DNA from: Gammaproteobacteria bacterium
GTDB taxonomy: Bacteria > Pseudomonadota > Gammaproteobacteria > Ga0077536
Direction of reading: 5' to 3'
Assembly (NCBI GenBank): GCA_021773835.1
Contig: JAJFJQ010000073.1
Span: 186,001-250,000 of the forward strand
Length of the DNA: 64,000 nucleotides
Under the pieces are notes generated by a model, which saw nothing but the letters and a program-made list of their open reading frames with translations, was not told where the DNA came from and did no database searches. A program made the translations under genes and the position numbers. Below, piece after piece: positions 33,970 through 42,410 of the stretch. Each line of letters starts with the position of its first letter. Position 1 is the stretch's first letter.

Positions 33970-35486
33970 GCGTGAGAGAAGACAACCTAGAGCGTGCTGC
34001 AGAATTCCTTAATCGATTTCGCTCTAAGCCATTACCGCATTTTATCAATGGTGAACAGGTGTCGAGTCACGGCGCAGCGGTATTCGATAATGTCACGCCC
34101 GTCGACAACAGCAGTCTAGGTAAGGTCTGCGCAGGCACCCCGGCCGATATTGACGGCGCGGCGAGCGCGGCGCGTGACGCATTCGATAGCTGGCGCCGCG
34201 TTTCCGGTATAGACCGAAAACGACTACTCCACCGGGTCGCCGATGCGATAGTGGCGCGGCAGGACGAGATCGCATTGGTCGAGAGCATCGATACCGGGCA
34301 GCCGATCCGCTACATGAGTAAGGCCGCGATAAGAGGCGCGGAGAATTTTAGATTCTTCGCCGATCGAGCGCCGAGTAGCCGTGATGGTCTGGCCTTGCCG
34401 GCAGAGGAACATCTCAATTACACGCTACGGCAGCCAATTGGACCGGTGGGAGTGATCACACCGTGGAATACACCATTCATGCTGTCGACCTGGAAGATCG
34501 CGCCCGCGTTAGCAGCAGGCTGTACAGTGGTGCATAAACCGGCGGAGTGGAGTCCGCTAACCGCCGCCTTATTGGCAGAGATCTGTCATGAGGCTGGTTT
34601 GCCGGATGGCGTACTCAACACGGTACAGGGATCTGGTGAAATCGCGGGCAAGGCCTTGACCGAACATGCTGCGATCAAGGCAATCGCGTTCGTCGGTGAA
34701 TCTAGCACTGGCGCTCAGATAATGGGTCAAGGCGCACCGAGCTTAAAGCGCCTACATGCTGAACTCGGCGGTAAGAACCCGGTCATCGTATTCGCGGATG
34801 CGGACCTTGAACGGGCGCTAGATGCCGTCGTTTTTATGATTTATAGCCTCAATGGTGAGCGCTGCACATCCTCTAGCCGAGTACTCATTCAGGCCTCGAT
34901 ATACGATCAATTCACCGCAGCAATCCGCGACCGCGCGTTGCGTCTTAAGGTCGGACATCCCTTGGACCCCAGTGTTGAAATTGGCCCGCTGATCCACCCT
35001 CATCATTTGGACAAGGTCACGAAGTACTTCGATATTGCTCGAGCAGAGGGCGCGACAATCGCCGCCGGCGCACAAAAATGGCCTGAAAGTAAACTCGGCA
35101 ACTATGTCGAACCAACCCTATTTACCCATGCCACCGAGAGTATGCGCATCGCGAGCGAGGAGATCTTTGGTCCAGTGTTGACGGCGATACCTTTTGGTGA
35201 CGACAACGATGCGTTAAGGATCGCGAACGATGTCCAGTACGGATTGGCAGCCTACCTCTGGACCAGTGATATTGAGCGAGGCCATCGGTTCGCGCGTGAC
35301 CTAGACGCCGGTATGATTTGGGTGAATTCGGAAAACAATCGCCATCTACCCGCTCCTTTTGGTGGTATGAAGGCTAGCGGCATTGGGCGAGACGGCGGTG
35401 ATTATAGTTTCGATTTTTATATGGAAACTAAAAACGTATGTGTTGCCCTTGGGGGGCACGCGATTCCACAGATCGGCACAGCATAG
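33942..35486 (+). CDS. hpaE: 5-carboxymethyl-2-hydroxymuconate semialdehyde dehydrogenase
   Basis: A 514-residue aldehyde dehydrogenase of the HpaE group. Key residues: VITPWNTPFMLSTWKIAPAL (about 171-190), VHKPAEWSPL with the NAD-binding lysine, catalytic base Glu274 in AELGGKNP, and nucleophile Cys308 in NGERCTSSSR. EEIFGPVLTAIPF and the end APFGGMKASGIGRDGG are standard. It oxidises the ring-cleavage semialdehyde with NAD. The ATG at 33942 overlaps hpaF by 28 bases; a GTG at 33966 overlapping the hpaF stop is a possible alternative. Its end lies seven bases from the convergent hpaB stop. Confidence 0.94.
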   Translation: MDRKPRTYVSVREDNLERAAEFLNRFRSKPLPHFINGEQVSSHGAAVFDNVTPVDNSSLGKVCAGTPADIDGAASAARDAFDSWRRVSGIDRKRLLHRVADAIVARQDEIALVESIDTGQPIRYMSKAAIRGAENFRFFADRAPSSRDGLALPAEEHLNYTLRQPIGPVGVITPWNTPFMLSTWKIAPALAAGCTVVHKPAEWSPLTAALLAEICHEAGLPDGVLNTVQGSGEIAGKALTEHAAIKAIAFVGESSTGAQIMGQGAPSLKRLHAELGGKNPVIVFADADLERALDAVVFMIYSLNGERCTSSSRVLIQASIYDQFTAAIRDRALRLKVGHPLDPSVEIGPLIHPHHLDKVTKYFDIARAEGATIAAGAQKWPESKLGNYVEPTLFTHATESMRIASEEIFGPVLTAIPFGDDNDALRIANDVQYGLAAYLWTSDIERGHRFARDLDAGMIWVNSENNRHLPAPFGGMKASGIGRDGGDYSFDFYMETKNVCVALGGHAIPQIGTA

Positions 35487-35493
35487 AAAGTCG

Positions 35494-36939
35494 TTACCCC
35501 GTCCTGCCCAGCAACTCGTAAACCCGCTCGACGTATTCGTCTTTGTTATAAAGTCCAAAGTAGCTTGATGCCATAATATTCGGCGGGCCGAAGAAAAAGC
35601 GCTCATACAAGGCCTGACGCCCGCCGAACCCGGAAACTGCGACGTCGTGTGCGAGTCGGAACAGAGCGATACGCTCGCGGCTACCGAGGTGGGCGAGCTG
35701 TAAATACTGCTCGACGTCGGCACTGAGTTCATTTTTAAGGTCTGCTTCACATGGGGTCGCCATCAGCGAACTGGACCCCAGGAGCTGGACTAATTCGATC
35801 AGGCGAGGGTATAGCTTCGGGAACAGGTTTCGCGCTGTATCAAGGGGGCGGCGAAGTGGTGTAAAAAGTCCCCACTGATCTTCCGCTGCTTGCTGTTCTG
35901 CGCTGTAGACGAACGCGCGCATCGTCTCTGCAATCCACATTGCCTCAGCAATTTGCCCTTGAACGTATATGTCTTTGTCGCGTTCGCTGGCACGAGTCAT
36001 CGCACATAGTAGTCCGACGATGAATTCCGCTTTGGCCAGATTTTTACACACTACCTGATGCATCATGTGGACGACGGCATTGGTCTCGGCGTATGCACGA
36101 TTACATAGTTCCGGGTCGTCATAGAGGAAAACTCGTTCCCATGGGACCAAGACTTTATCGAAGACCACGATACAGTCCATTTCTTCAAACCGACCAGATA
36201 ACGGCGCGTCAAACAAGGATTTGCCTTGGTCATAGCTGTCCCGACAAATGTACTTCATGCCATTGGTGTTGTTCGGGAGGGCGAAGGCGAGCGCGTAGGG
36301 CTTCATTTCAGGCGCCGCCTTCAATACGGTCGACGGGAATACGGCAATCTCATCCGACAATGGACCAAGCGTTGCAAGCAATCTTGCGCCCGAGACGATG
36401 AGACCTGCGTCGGTTTCTTTTTCCACGCGTAATGCAACTTCGGGGCTCGCTAAGCCTTGTGCTGTTAGCTGCCGATTGACTTGAGGGTTGACCAAGGTGT
36501 GCGTCAATATGAGATCGTGTTTTCGTATCCTCTTGTAATAGTTTCGGACGTTGTCCGCGAATTGTGGACGGCATTGGGCGAAATAATCCGCTGCGCCTGC
36601 AAACGCCATGAACGAGCAATTGAGATAGTCTGGCGTTCGCCCCATCATGCCGTTTGACCACTTGGCCCAGTCATAAAAGGCCGCGCCGCGCCGAGCTACG
36701 TCGGCTACGGACTTCGGTTGCAGGAACGACATCGCATAGCGTTCATTGCCCGCTTCACAATAACTCAGTTGCGAGGAAAGCCCTTCCTCGTGTTGTCGGT
36801 CCAACAACCGCGCCATCGACGCTGCGCCACGCCTGAGTTTGGGATGGGTGGTGACATCTTCAACGCGGCTGCCTTCAAGCCAGACTTCGCGATCATCGCG
36901 AAGTCGGTTTAGATAGTCATTGCCTGTGCATATCCCCAT
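35494..36939 (-). CDS. hpaB: 4-hydroxyphenylacetate 3-monooxygenase, oxygenase component
   Basis: A 481-residue FADH2-utilising hydroxylase of the HpaB/PvcC/HpaH family, hydroxylating 4-hydroxyphenylacetate to homoprotocatechuate. Family segments: TGNDYLNRLRDDREVWLEG at the start, FYDWAKWSNGMMGRTPDYLN (about 90-109), LTHTLVNPQVNRQ, an active-site VPWERVFLYDD, and a helical C-terminal end. The two-component enzyme needs a flavin reductase (HpaC), which is not in this window. GGAG eight bases upstream fixes the ATG at 36939. It is 18 bases after the MarR gene and likely co-transcribed with it. Confidence 0.94.
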   Translation of the reverse strand: MGICTGNDYLNRLRDDREVWLEGSRVEDVTTHPKLRRGAASMARLLDRQHEEGLSSQLSYCEAGNERYAMSFLQPKSVADVARRGAAFYDWAKWSNGMMGRTPDYLNCSFMAFAGAADYFAQCRPQFADNVRNYYKRIRKHDLILTHTLVNPQVNRQLTAQGLASPEVALRVEKETDAGLIVSGARLLATLGPLSDEIAVFPSTVLKAAPEMKPYALAFALPNNTNGMKYICRDSYDQGKSLFDAPLSGRFEEMDCIVVFDKVLVPWERVFLYDDPELCNRAYAETNAVVHMMHQVVCKNLAKAEFIVGLLCAMTRASERDKDIYVQGQIAEAMWIAETMRAFVYSAEQQAAEDQWGLFTPLRRPLDTARNLFPKLYPRLIELVQLLGSSSLMATPCEADLKNELSADVEQYLQLAHLGSRERIALFRLAHDVAVSGFGGRQALYERFFFGPPNIMASSYFGLYNKDEYVERVYELLGRTG

Positions 36940-36957
36940 TGCTTCACTCTCCAAACG

Positions 36958-37407
36958 TTAGCCATTGCTCAGTGCATCGCTCTTAGCCGCTGCCGAGCGG
37001 TTGATTTGATCCATTGCTTCGAACAGCGAATCCCACAGTGCCGGCGTGACCGATGCTTCAAGTTCGCGGTAGATTGCGTCTATGCGTGGCCGCACGGTAC
37101 GTTCCAATGCCTTCCCCTTACGCGTGACTAGGATGTGTACGACCCGGCGATCCACTTTCGAACGGCGGCGTTCGACCAGGCCGTCGCGGGACAAACGGTC
37201 GACGATCCCCACTAAGCTCGGACTAGATATTAAAGTCGCCTGTGCGAGTGCGAGCAGGCTCTGACCATTGGCGTCCCACAGTACACGCAGAACCCGCCAC
37301 TGTTGTTCGGTGATCCCGAATTCGTGATAGATCGCGCGAAAGGGCGGGAGCACGCTGTCGAGGGTGCGATAAAGCATCATTGGTAGCGATCGGTGAAAGT
37401 CATTCAT
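36958..37407 (-). CDS. hpaR: MarR family repressor (HpaR-like) of hpaB
   Basis: A 149-residue MarR regulator. MNDFHRSLPMMLYRTLDSVLPPFRAIYHEFGITEQQWRVLRVL-type N-terminal helices are typical of the HpaR group; the winged helix (ALAQATLISSPSLVGIVDRLSRDGLVERRR) and wing (KVDRRVVHILVTRKG) follow. It is the first gene of an hpaR-hpaB unit. A 22-bp perfect palindrome covering its putative -10 lies just upstream, so autorepression relieved by 4-hydroxyphenylacetate is likely by analogy. It is one of two MarR genes in this cluster, and they are clearly different sequences. Confidence 0.9.
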   Translation of the reverse strand: MNDFHRSLPMMLYRTLDSVLPPFRAIYHEFGITEQQWRVLRVLWDANGQSLLALAQATLISSPSLVGIVDRLSRDGLVERRRSKVDRRVVHILVTRKGKALERTVRPRIDAIYRELEASVTPALWDSLFEAMDQINRSAAAKSDALSNG

Positions 37408-37412
37408 ATATT

Positions 37413-37434
37413 ATTAATTAATATATTAATTAAT
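37413..37434. promoter_or_regulatory. 22-bp perfect palindrome: probable operator of the hpaR-hpaB unit
   Basis: A perfect palindrome of 22 bases, each arm ATTAATTAATA or its complement, begins six bases upstream of the hpaR start codon. It contains only A and T. It overlaps the putative -10 of the hpaR promoter, the expected place for a MarR autorepression operator. Confidence 0.65.
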
Positions 37435-37448
37435 TGACAGTGTGCCAA
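37420..37448 (-). promoter_or_regulatory. Putative sigma70-type promoter of hpaR-hpaB
   Basis: On the minus strand, TTGGCA (37443-37448) and TATATT (37420-37425) are separated by 17 bases; each matches five of six consensus positions. The -10 hexamer sits inside the 22-bp palindrome. The start codon is 13 bases beyond the -10, so the leader would be very short, and a promoter further upstream is also possible. Confidence 0.5.
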
Positions 37449-37536
37449 GCCCATCAAACCAGTTCAAGTACAAATCGAGGAAAATTGGATTTCTACTCGC
37501 ACTACGAACGGATGAATCTCCCAATCATTCGGCAGT

Positions 37537-37578
37537 GAGGACAATTACGTGACCGCCTCGGTCACGCCGTATGTCCTC
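37537..37578 (+). promoter_or_regulatory. Long stem-loop upstream of the fumarase gene
   Basis: GAGGACA (37537-37543) pairs with TGTCCTC (37572-37578); inside a small internal loop, CGTGACCG (37548-37555) pairs perfectly with CGGTCACG (37559-37566) around a CCT loop. That makes 15 base pairs in two blocks, 57 bases before the fumarase start. No U-run follows and no plus-strand gene lies upstream, so it is not an obvious terminator. It could be a leader RNA structure or a dyad bound by a regulator. Confidence 0.45.
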
Positions 37579-37634
37579 TGTTCAATGAGTGGTTTATTCT
37601 TACGCCAGTGATGCAAATGAATGGAGTTTTATCA

Positions 37635-39161
37635 GTGACCACAATCAAGCAGGAAGATGTGATTCGAAGCGTGGCGGATGCACTGCAGTACATCTCTTAC
37701 TATCACCCACCGGATTACATCAAGAATCTTGCTCGTGCCTATGAGTTGGAGGAATCTCAGGCAGCGAAGGACGCGATGGCCCAAATTTTGATCAATTCTC
37801 GAATGTGCGCAGAGGGCCATCGGCCTATTTGCCAGGACACGGGGATCGTGACGGTGTTCTGTGAAGTCGGCATGGACGTGCAGTGGCAAGCGAGTATGGG
37901 CCTAGAAGACATGATCGATGAAGGTGTGCGGACTGCGTACCTACACCCGGATAATAAACTTCGCGCTTCGATCGTGGCGGATCCGAGCGGGCAGCGGTCG
38001 AACACTAAAGACAACACACCCGCCGTAACTCATATGCGAATCGTACCTGGCAACAAAGTTGATATTACAGTCGCAGCCAAGGGTGGCGGATCTGAAAACA
38101 AATCAAAGTTCATTATGTTGAATCCCAATGACAGCATCGTCGATTGGGTGTTGAAGACCGTACCGACGATGGGTGCGGGATGGTGCCCACCGGGAATGCT
38201 TGGGATCGGTATCGGTGGAACCGCTGAGAAAGCGATGGTGATGGCTAAGGATGCATTAATGGATCCGATCGACATGCAAGAGCTCATCGCGCGCGGTCCG
38301 CGGGACAACATCGAGGAACTGCGCATCGAGCTGTACGAGAAGGTCAACGCGCTGGGGATTGGCGCACAAGGACTTGGTGGGCTGACCACGGTACTCGACG
38401 TCAAGGTCAAAGATTTTCCCACGCATGCCGCATCGAAACCAATCGCCATGATTCCAAATTGCGCTGCGACCCGCCATATCCATTTTGTGCTCGATGGATC
38501 CGGCACAGCCGCGCTGCCAATGCCGAAGCTATCCGATTGGCCTAAGATCAGTTGGTCGGCAGGTGAAACTGCGCGACGCGTAAATCTGGACACGGTAACC
38601 AAAGAAGAAGTGGCAAGCTGGAAACCGGGCGAAACCTTGCTATTAAATGGTGCGATGCTAACCGGCCGCGATGCCGCGCATAAACGAATCGAAGAGATGC
38701 TCGGCCGTGGCGAATCTCTGCCCGAGGGTGTCGATTTTCGTAATCGGTTTATTTACTACGTGGGCCCGGTTGATGCGGTGCGCGACGAAGTTGTGGGCCC
38801 AGCCGGTCCGACAACGGCTACCCGTATGGATAAGTACACGGAAATGATGCTGAGCGAGACTGGCCTACTCGGAATGATCGGTAAGGCGGAGCGCGGCCCC
38901 GCGGCGATCGAGGCGATCAAGAAGCATGGGGCCGTCTACCTCATGGCGGTCGGTGGCGCAGCCTATCTAGTTTCGAAGGCCGTGCGATCCTCACGCATGA
39001 TCGCATTCGAAGATCTTGGGATGGAGGCGATCCGGGAATTTATTGTGGAAGACATGCCGGTCACCGTGGCGGTCGATGCTGGAGGCGAGTCGGTGCATAA
39101 GACTGGTCCGCGTGAGTGGCAATCCCGGATCGGAACAATTCCGGTCACTGTAGAGGCCTAG
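37635..39161 (+). CDS. fumA: Fumarate hydratase, class I (iron-sulfur)
   Basis: A 508-residue class I fumarase, an oxygen-sensitive [4Fe-4S] hydratase interconverting fumarate and malate. It begins VTTIKQEDVIRSVADALQYISYYHPPDYI, with the first cluster cysteine in RPICQDTGIVTVF (about 75). SENKSKFIMLNP, IPNCAATRHIHFVLDGSG, and the beta-domain LNGAMLTGRDAAHKRIEEML and YYVGPVDAVRDEVVGPAGPTTATRMDKYTE are characteristic. The start is placed at GTG 37635 because GGAG lies eight bases upstream and family similarity begins there; ATG codons at 37611 and 37617 are alternatives. It is divergent from hpaR and would handle TCA flux from succinic semialdehyde. Confidence 0.93.
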   Translation: MTTIKQEDVIRSVADALQYISYYHPPDYIKNLARAYELEESQAAKDAMAQILINSRMCAEGHRPICQDTGIVTVFCEVGMDVQWQASMGLEDMIDEGVRTAYLHPDNKLRASIVADPSGQRSNTKDNTPAVTHMRIVPGNKVDITVAAKGGGSENKSKFIMLNPNDSIVDWVLKTVPTMGAGWCPPGMLGIGIGGTAEKAMVMAKDALMDPIDMQELIARGPRDNIEELRIELYEKVNALGIGAQGLGGLTTVLDVKVKDFPTHAASKPIAMIPNCAATRHIHFVLDGSGTAALPMPKLSDWPKISWSAGETARRVNLDTVTKEEVASWKPGETLLLNGAMLTGRDAAHKRIEEMLGRGESLPEGVDFRNRFIYYVGPVDAVRDEVVGPAGPTTATRMDKYTEMMLSETGLLGMIGKAERGPAAIEAIKKHGAVYLMAVGGAAYLVSKAVRSSRMIAFEDLGMEAIREFIVEDMPVTVAVDAGGESVHKTGPREWQSRIGTIPVTVEA

Positions 39162-39180
39162 CTGGCCACGGCGCAGTCCG

Positions 39181-39666
39181 TCAATCGTCGATTGCAACCT
39201 CAGCTTCGAGCTCTACCGGTAGTCCAAACGGTAACGCCGCCATACCAACAGCCGAGCGCGCGTGGCCGCCACGTTCGGGACCGAATACCTCGACGATGAG
39301 GTCTGTACAGCCATTTATCACTAATGGTTGCTGCTGAAAATCGGGTGCCGAGCTGACCATTCCGAATATTCTTAACCAAGCCGAAACCCTATCGAGTTCC
39401 CCGAGTTCGCGTTTGAGGCTTGCGATCATTGCCAATGCAGCAAGCCGCGCTGCTTGCTGTCCGTCTTCTAACGACACCTCGCCGCCGACTTTGCCGAATG
39501 GACCGGCGAGTGAACCATCATCGTTTTGCGGTCCATGACCGGAGATGTAGGCGCGATTTCGGTGCACGCGTACCCACGGAAATGTGAGCTTGACGCCCGG
39601 CGGTAGCGATAGTGGTGGTGGTAAGGTAAGCCCAAGGGCCGCGAGCCGTTCTTCCGTTTTTCCCAT
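39181..39666 (-). CDS. RidA/YjgF-fold protein (UK114-like, larger subgroup)
   Basis: A 161-residue protein of the YjgF/UK114-like subgroup that is longer than RidA. Typical are the start ERLAALGLTLPPP, AYISGHGPQNDDG, GKVGGEVSLEDGQQAARLAALAMIASLK, FGMVSSAPDFQQQPLVINGCTDLIVEVFG, and HARSAVGMAALPFGLPVELEAEV at the end. The arginine before the final strand is kept (HARSAVG), unlike the RidA-fold protein at 4.2 kb. Function is unknown, but imine or ester hydrolysis is conceivable. AGAGG eight bases upstream supports ATG 39666. It is convergent with the fumarase gene and 70 bases after the ABC ATPase gene on the same strand. Confidence 0.85.
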   Translation of the reverse strand: MGKTEERLAALGLTLPPPLSLPPGVKLTFPWVRVHRNRAYISGHGPQNDDGSLAGPFGKVGGEVSLEDGQQAARLAALAMIASLKRELGELDRVSAWLRIFGMVSSAPDFQQQPLVINGCTDLIVEVFGPERGGHARSAVGMAALPFGLPVELEAEVAIDD

Positions 39667-39736
39667 CGTCTTATCCTCTTGTGGAGCTAGCCAGGATGCG
39701 TTCGTTGTGTTGCAAACGTTGTTGTACAAGTTTAAT

Positions 39737-40510
39737 TTAAATCACATTGATCGGAACAATAGACAGACCGGAATCCGTATGCAGTCTTGTTGCCTGCACA
39801 CCGAATACCGTTGCAAGCGTTGCATCATCTAAGGCGCGTTCAGGGATATCGGCGACAGCAACGGCGCCATTGTTGAGGACGATTAGGCGGTGGCAAAAGC
39901 GTGAGGCGAGCGCCAGATCGTGCAACGATATCACTACGGCGGTTCCCTGTGACGCCTCTCGTTCGAGCACCGAAAGAAAATGTAATTGGTACTTTGGATC
40001 TAGCGAGGTGATCGGTTCGTCCGCGATAATTGCCCGGTGCTTCCCGGCAAGCAGACGCGCAAGATGGACTCGCATGCGCTCACCTCCAGAAATTTCATCG
40101 ACCCGCCGGCCGACAAAATCTGCGATGCCGGCAATATCCATTGCGCGTTCGATCGCGTCCCGATCCTGAGACGTCGCCCTGGTGAGCGGTGATTGGTATG
40201 GGAACCTGCCTAATTTCACCGCGTGTTCTACTAGTATCGGCCAATGAAAAATCGCGTTTTGAGGAAGGTAGCCGACCGCGCGAGCAAACTCGCCAGCGGA
40301 TATTTTTTGCTGTGGGGTTTCTTCGAATTTGATCTCGCCGGAGTTCGGTATCTGAAGGCCAATCAGTGTTCGCAGTAAGGTCGTCTTTCCAGCACCATTG
40401 GGTCCGACGACCCCAATAATTTCACCCGATCCCACGTTGAAACTCACCTTGTCCAATGCTAATCGAGTTCCTCGTTGAACAACAATGTCCCGTGCGTCGA
40501 ACACGCTCAT
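39737..40510 (-). CDS. ABC transporter ATP-binding protein (FecE/BtuD-like)
   Basis: A 257-residue ATPase of a binding-protein-dependent importer for iron chelates, haem or cobalamin. Walker A is GPNGAGKTT (about 36-44), the signature ISGGERMRVHLARLL (near 140), Walker B AIIADEPITSLDP, with the switch histidine in VVISLHDLALA. Its start overlaps the stop of the permease gene by four bases. With the permease and binding protein it forms a complete inner-membrane importer. Substrate cannot be fixed from sequence; the Feo genes just upstream suggest iron. Confidence 0.92.
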   Translation of the reverse strand: MSVFDARDIVVQRGTRLALDKVSFNVGSGEIIGVVGPNGAGKTTLLRTLIGLQIPNSGEIKFEETPQQKISAGEFARAVGYLPQNAIFHWPILVEHAVKLGRFPYQSPLTRATSQDRDAIERAMDIAGIADFVGRRVDEISGGERMRVHLARLLAGKHRAIIADEPITSLDPKYQLHFLSVLEREASQGTAVVISLHDLALASRFCHRLIVLNNGAVAVADIPERALDDATLATVFGVQATRLHTDSGLSIVPINVI

Positions 40511-41538
40511 ATCAGCTGACTTCGAGTTTTCAATACGAGGTATAAAAAAAACGGTGCGCCAATAAGTGCGGTAACGACTCCCAGCATGAGTTCCGTATGA
40601 CCGACCGCGAATCGGGAGCCCAGATCGGCGGCGAGCGTCAAGCTGGCACCGCCTAATCCGCTGAGTGGCAGTAATACAACAGGCCTATGGCCGACAACCG
40701 GGCGTAGTAGGTGTGGTACGACGAGCCCAACGAATCCGATAATACCCGCAACCGCCACTCCGGCGCCGACCGACAACGCGCTGCCGAGCACGACCAACCA
40801 GCGCGTACGCCGTATGTTTACGCCCAAACTACTGGCCACCTCCTCACCCAGCACAAAGGCATCAAGCGCGTGTGCAGCCCGAAATAATAGAACCCAGCCG
40901 ATCAAGGAAAATGGCAGCACTACCCATACATGTTCGAAGCTGCGGTTGGCAAGTGATCCCATCAGCCAAAAAAATATTTCATAGGCTGCAAATGGGTTAG
41001 GAGACAGATTTAGCACCAAGGCAGTCAGCGCACCGCCAAGACTGTTGATGGCGACCCCCGCTAAAATCAGGGTCAAGGTACTCAGACCGCGGCCGGCCAA
41101 GGCCAATAAGATGATTACAGAAACAAGCGCACCGCTGATGCCGCCGATCGGTAACGCAAGTGAATGTGCATTTGCCATGCCGGTATAAAAAACGGTTACA
41201 GCGCCAAGCGCGCTCAGGGCTGAGACGCCGATAATGCCTGGTTCCGCCAGAGGATTTCGTACCAACGCCTGCAATGCGGCGCCGCTGATGCCTAGGGAGG
41301 CGCCGATAACGAGTGCAAGTATTGATCGGGGGAGCCGGATCTCATGGATAACGGTTGAGATCGCACTGCGGTCCGTTGCGAAGATTGCCGACCACACGTC
41401 ATCTGCCGCGATCGGTACCGGGCCGACGAATAACGATCCGAAGAACAGTGCCACGGTTACCAATAGCAATCCCGCCGCGACCGTACCGCTCCCATTGCGA
41501 GCGGACGCCGGTGCAATACTGATTGCGTCGATCGGCAT
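40507..41538 (-). CDS. FecCD-family ABC transporter permease
   Basis: A 343-residue polytopic membrane protein of the FecCD/BtuC family, with about ten transmembrane helices. Family segments are EIRLPRSILALVIGASLGISGAALQALVRNPLAEPGIIGVSALSALGAV (near residues 75-122), VLFRAAHALDAFVLGEEVASSLG and VAVAGIIGFVGLVVPHLLRPVVG. One permease gene would act as a homodimer. ATG at 41538 is five bases after the stop of the binding protein gene; a longer frame upstream lacks support. Its end overlaps the ATPase gene by four bases. Confidence 0.92.
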   Translation of the reverse strand: MPIDAISIAPASARNGSGTVAAGLLLVTVALFFGSLFVGPVPIAADDVWSAIFATDRSAISTVIHEIRLPRSILALVIGASLGISGAALQALVRNPLAEPGIIGVSALSALGAVTVFYTGMANAHSLALPIGGISGALVSVIILLALAGRGLSTLTLILAGVAINSLGGALTALVLNLSPNPFAAYEIFFWLMGSLANRSFEHVWVVLPFSLIGWVLLFRAAHALDAFVLGEEVASSLGVNIRRTRWLVVLGSALSVGAGVAVAGIIGFVGLVVPHLLRPVVGHRPVVLLPLSGLGGASLTLAADLGSRFAVGHTELMLGVVTALIGAPFFLYLVLKTRSQLI

Positions 41539-41543
41539 TAGTT

Positions 41544-42410
41544 TTACTTCGCAACAGATGCGGCGAGATGCGTTGCTGCAGCGGCAATAAAAGTGCCGCC
41601 GCAAGCCCAGTATTTTTCAGAGAGCTTGATGCTTCGCGATCGTCCTTTCACAAACGCCGGAGCGCCGCTCGAGCGTAGCGCGGGGTGAGCTAAAACCATA
41701 TCTGCGAGCGCCGGAAAGCGCTTGGTTCGATCGGCAAGTATGACGAAGTCAGGATTTGCGACGACAAGCCGTTCGATCGGTACGAAGCCGCCGTATTCGA
41801 TATTGAACTCGGTTGCTAGATTCGCGATCCCTGCAATCGTTAGCATCTCATTGGCGAGCGATCGTTGCCCTGGCGAATATCCGTTTGGACGATATATTAT
41901 CGCGCGCGGCCAAAGTGCCCTGTCACGTCTCACAATACTGGCGATAGCCAGATCCATTTCGCGCAACAGCTGATCCGCCTTGTTTTGTGCTCCTATTGCA
42001 GCAGCAAGGCGTACAAAAGATGTGCGAAACTCTGAGAGATTCGTCGCGGGCTGGAAAGTCATGACCCGGTATCCAAGGCGTTTTAATAGCGCGGTGGTTC
42101 CAGTCGACGTATAGCTTCCGGTCAACACGAGGTCGGGCGCCAATGCAATGACCTCTTCCGCAAGTCCTCGATTTGCCGGTATGGTGAGTGCAAGCTCGAC
42201 GTGGTGAGACAGGGCTTCGTCTTGCGACAAAGCCGTCACCGAAACTATCTGCGATGGCTCGGCGAGTTCGAACAACATCGAATCGGTGCACAAATTGAGC
42301 GATGCAATCCGCATGTTGTTTGAGCCGGCTGCACTCGAATAATAAAACACCATAAGCACGGCGAGTGCAGCCTTCAGCGCGAGCGAACGAGATTTACTAG
42401 GCGTTGACAC
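41544..42410 (-). CDS. Iron-chelate/cobalamin-type ABC substrate-binding protein
   Basis: A 288-residue periplasmic binding protein of the helical-backbone (TroA-like) superfamily. An N-terminal signal peptide (LALKAALAVLMVFYYSSAAGS) precedes MRIASLNLCTDSMLFELAEPSQIVSVT, a start typical of BtuF/FecB-like proteins. VIALAPDLVLTGSYTSTGTTALLKRLGYRV and VIERLVVANPDFVILADR-type segments support this. The GTG start overlaps the end of the DAHP synthase gene by 14 bases, so translation is probably coupled to it. No outer-membrane TonB-dependent receptor is in the window. Ligand is inferred to be an iron chelate or corrinoid. Confidence 0.87.
   Translation of the reverse strand: MSTPSKSRSLALKAALAVLMVFYYSSAAGSNNMRIASLNLCTDSMLFELAEPSQIVSVTALSQDEALSHHVELALTIPANRGLAEEVIALAPDLVLTGSYTSTGTTALLKRLGYRVMTFQPATNLSEFRTSFVRLAAAIGAQNKADQLLREMDLAIASIVRRDRALWPRAIIYRPNGYSPGQRSLANEMLTIAGIANLATEFNIEYGGFVPIERLVVANPDFVILADRTKRFPALADMVLAHPALRSSGAPAFVKGRSRSIKLSEKYWACGGTFIAAAATHLAASVAK

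Noticed and set aside
37434-37439. TTGACA on the plus strand as -35 box of the fumarase promoter
   Set aside because: No acceptable -10 hexamer lies 16-18 bases downstream; the match is probably a by-product of the operator region.
38030-38602. A 190-codon minus-strand frame inside the fumarase gene
   Set aside because: It is fully antisense to conserved fumarase sequence and no family features are visible.
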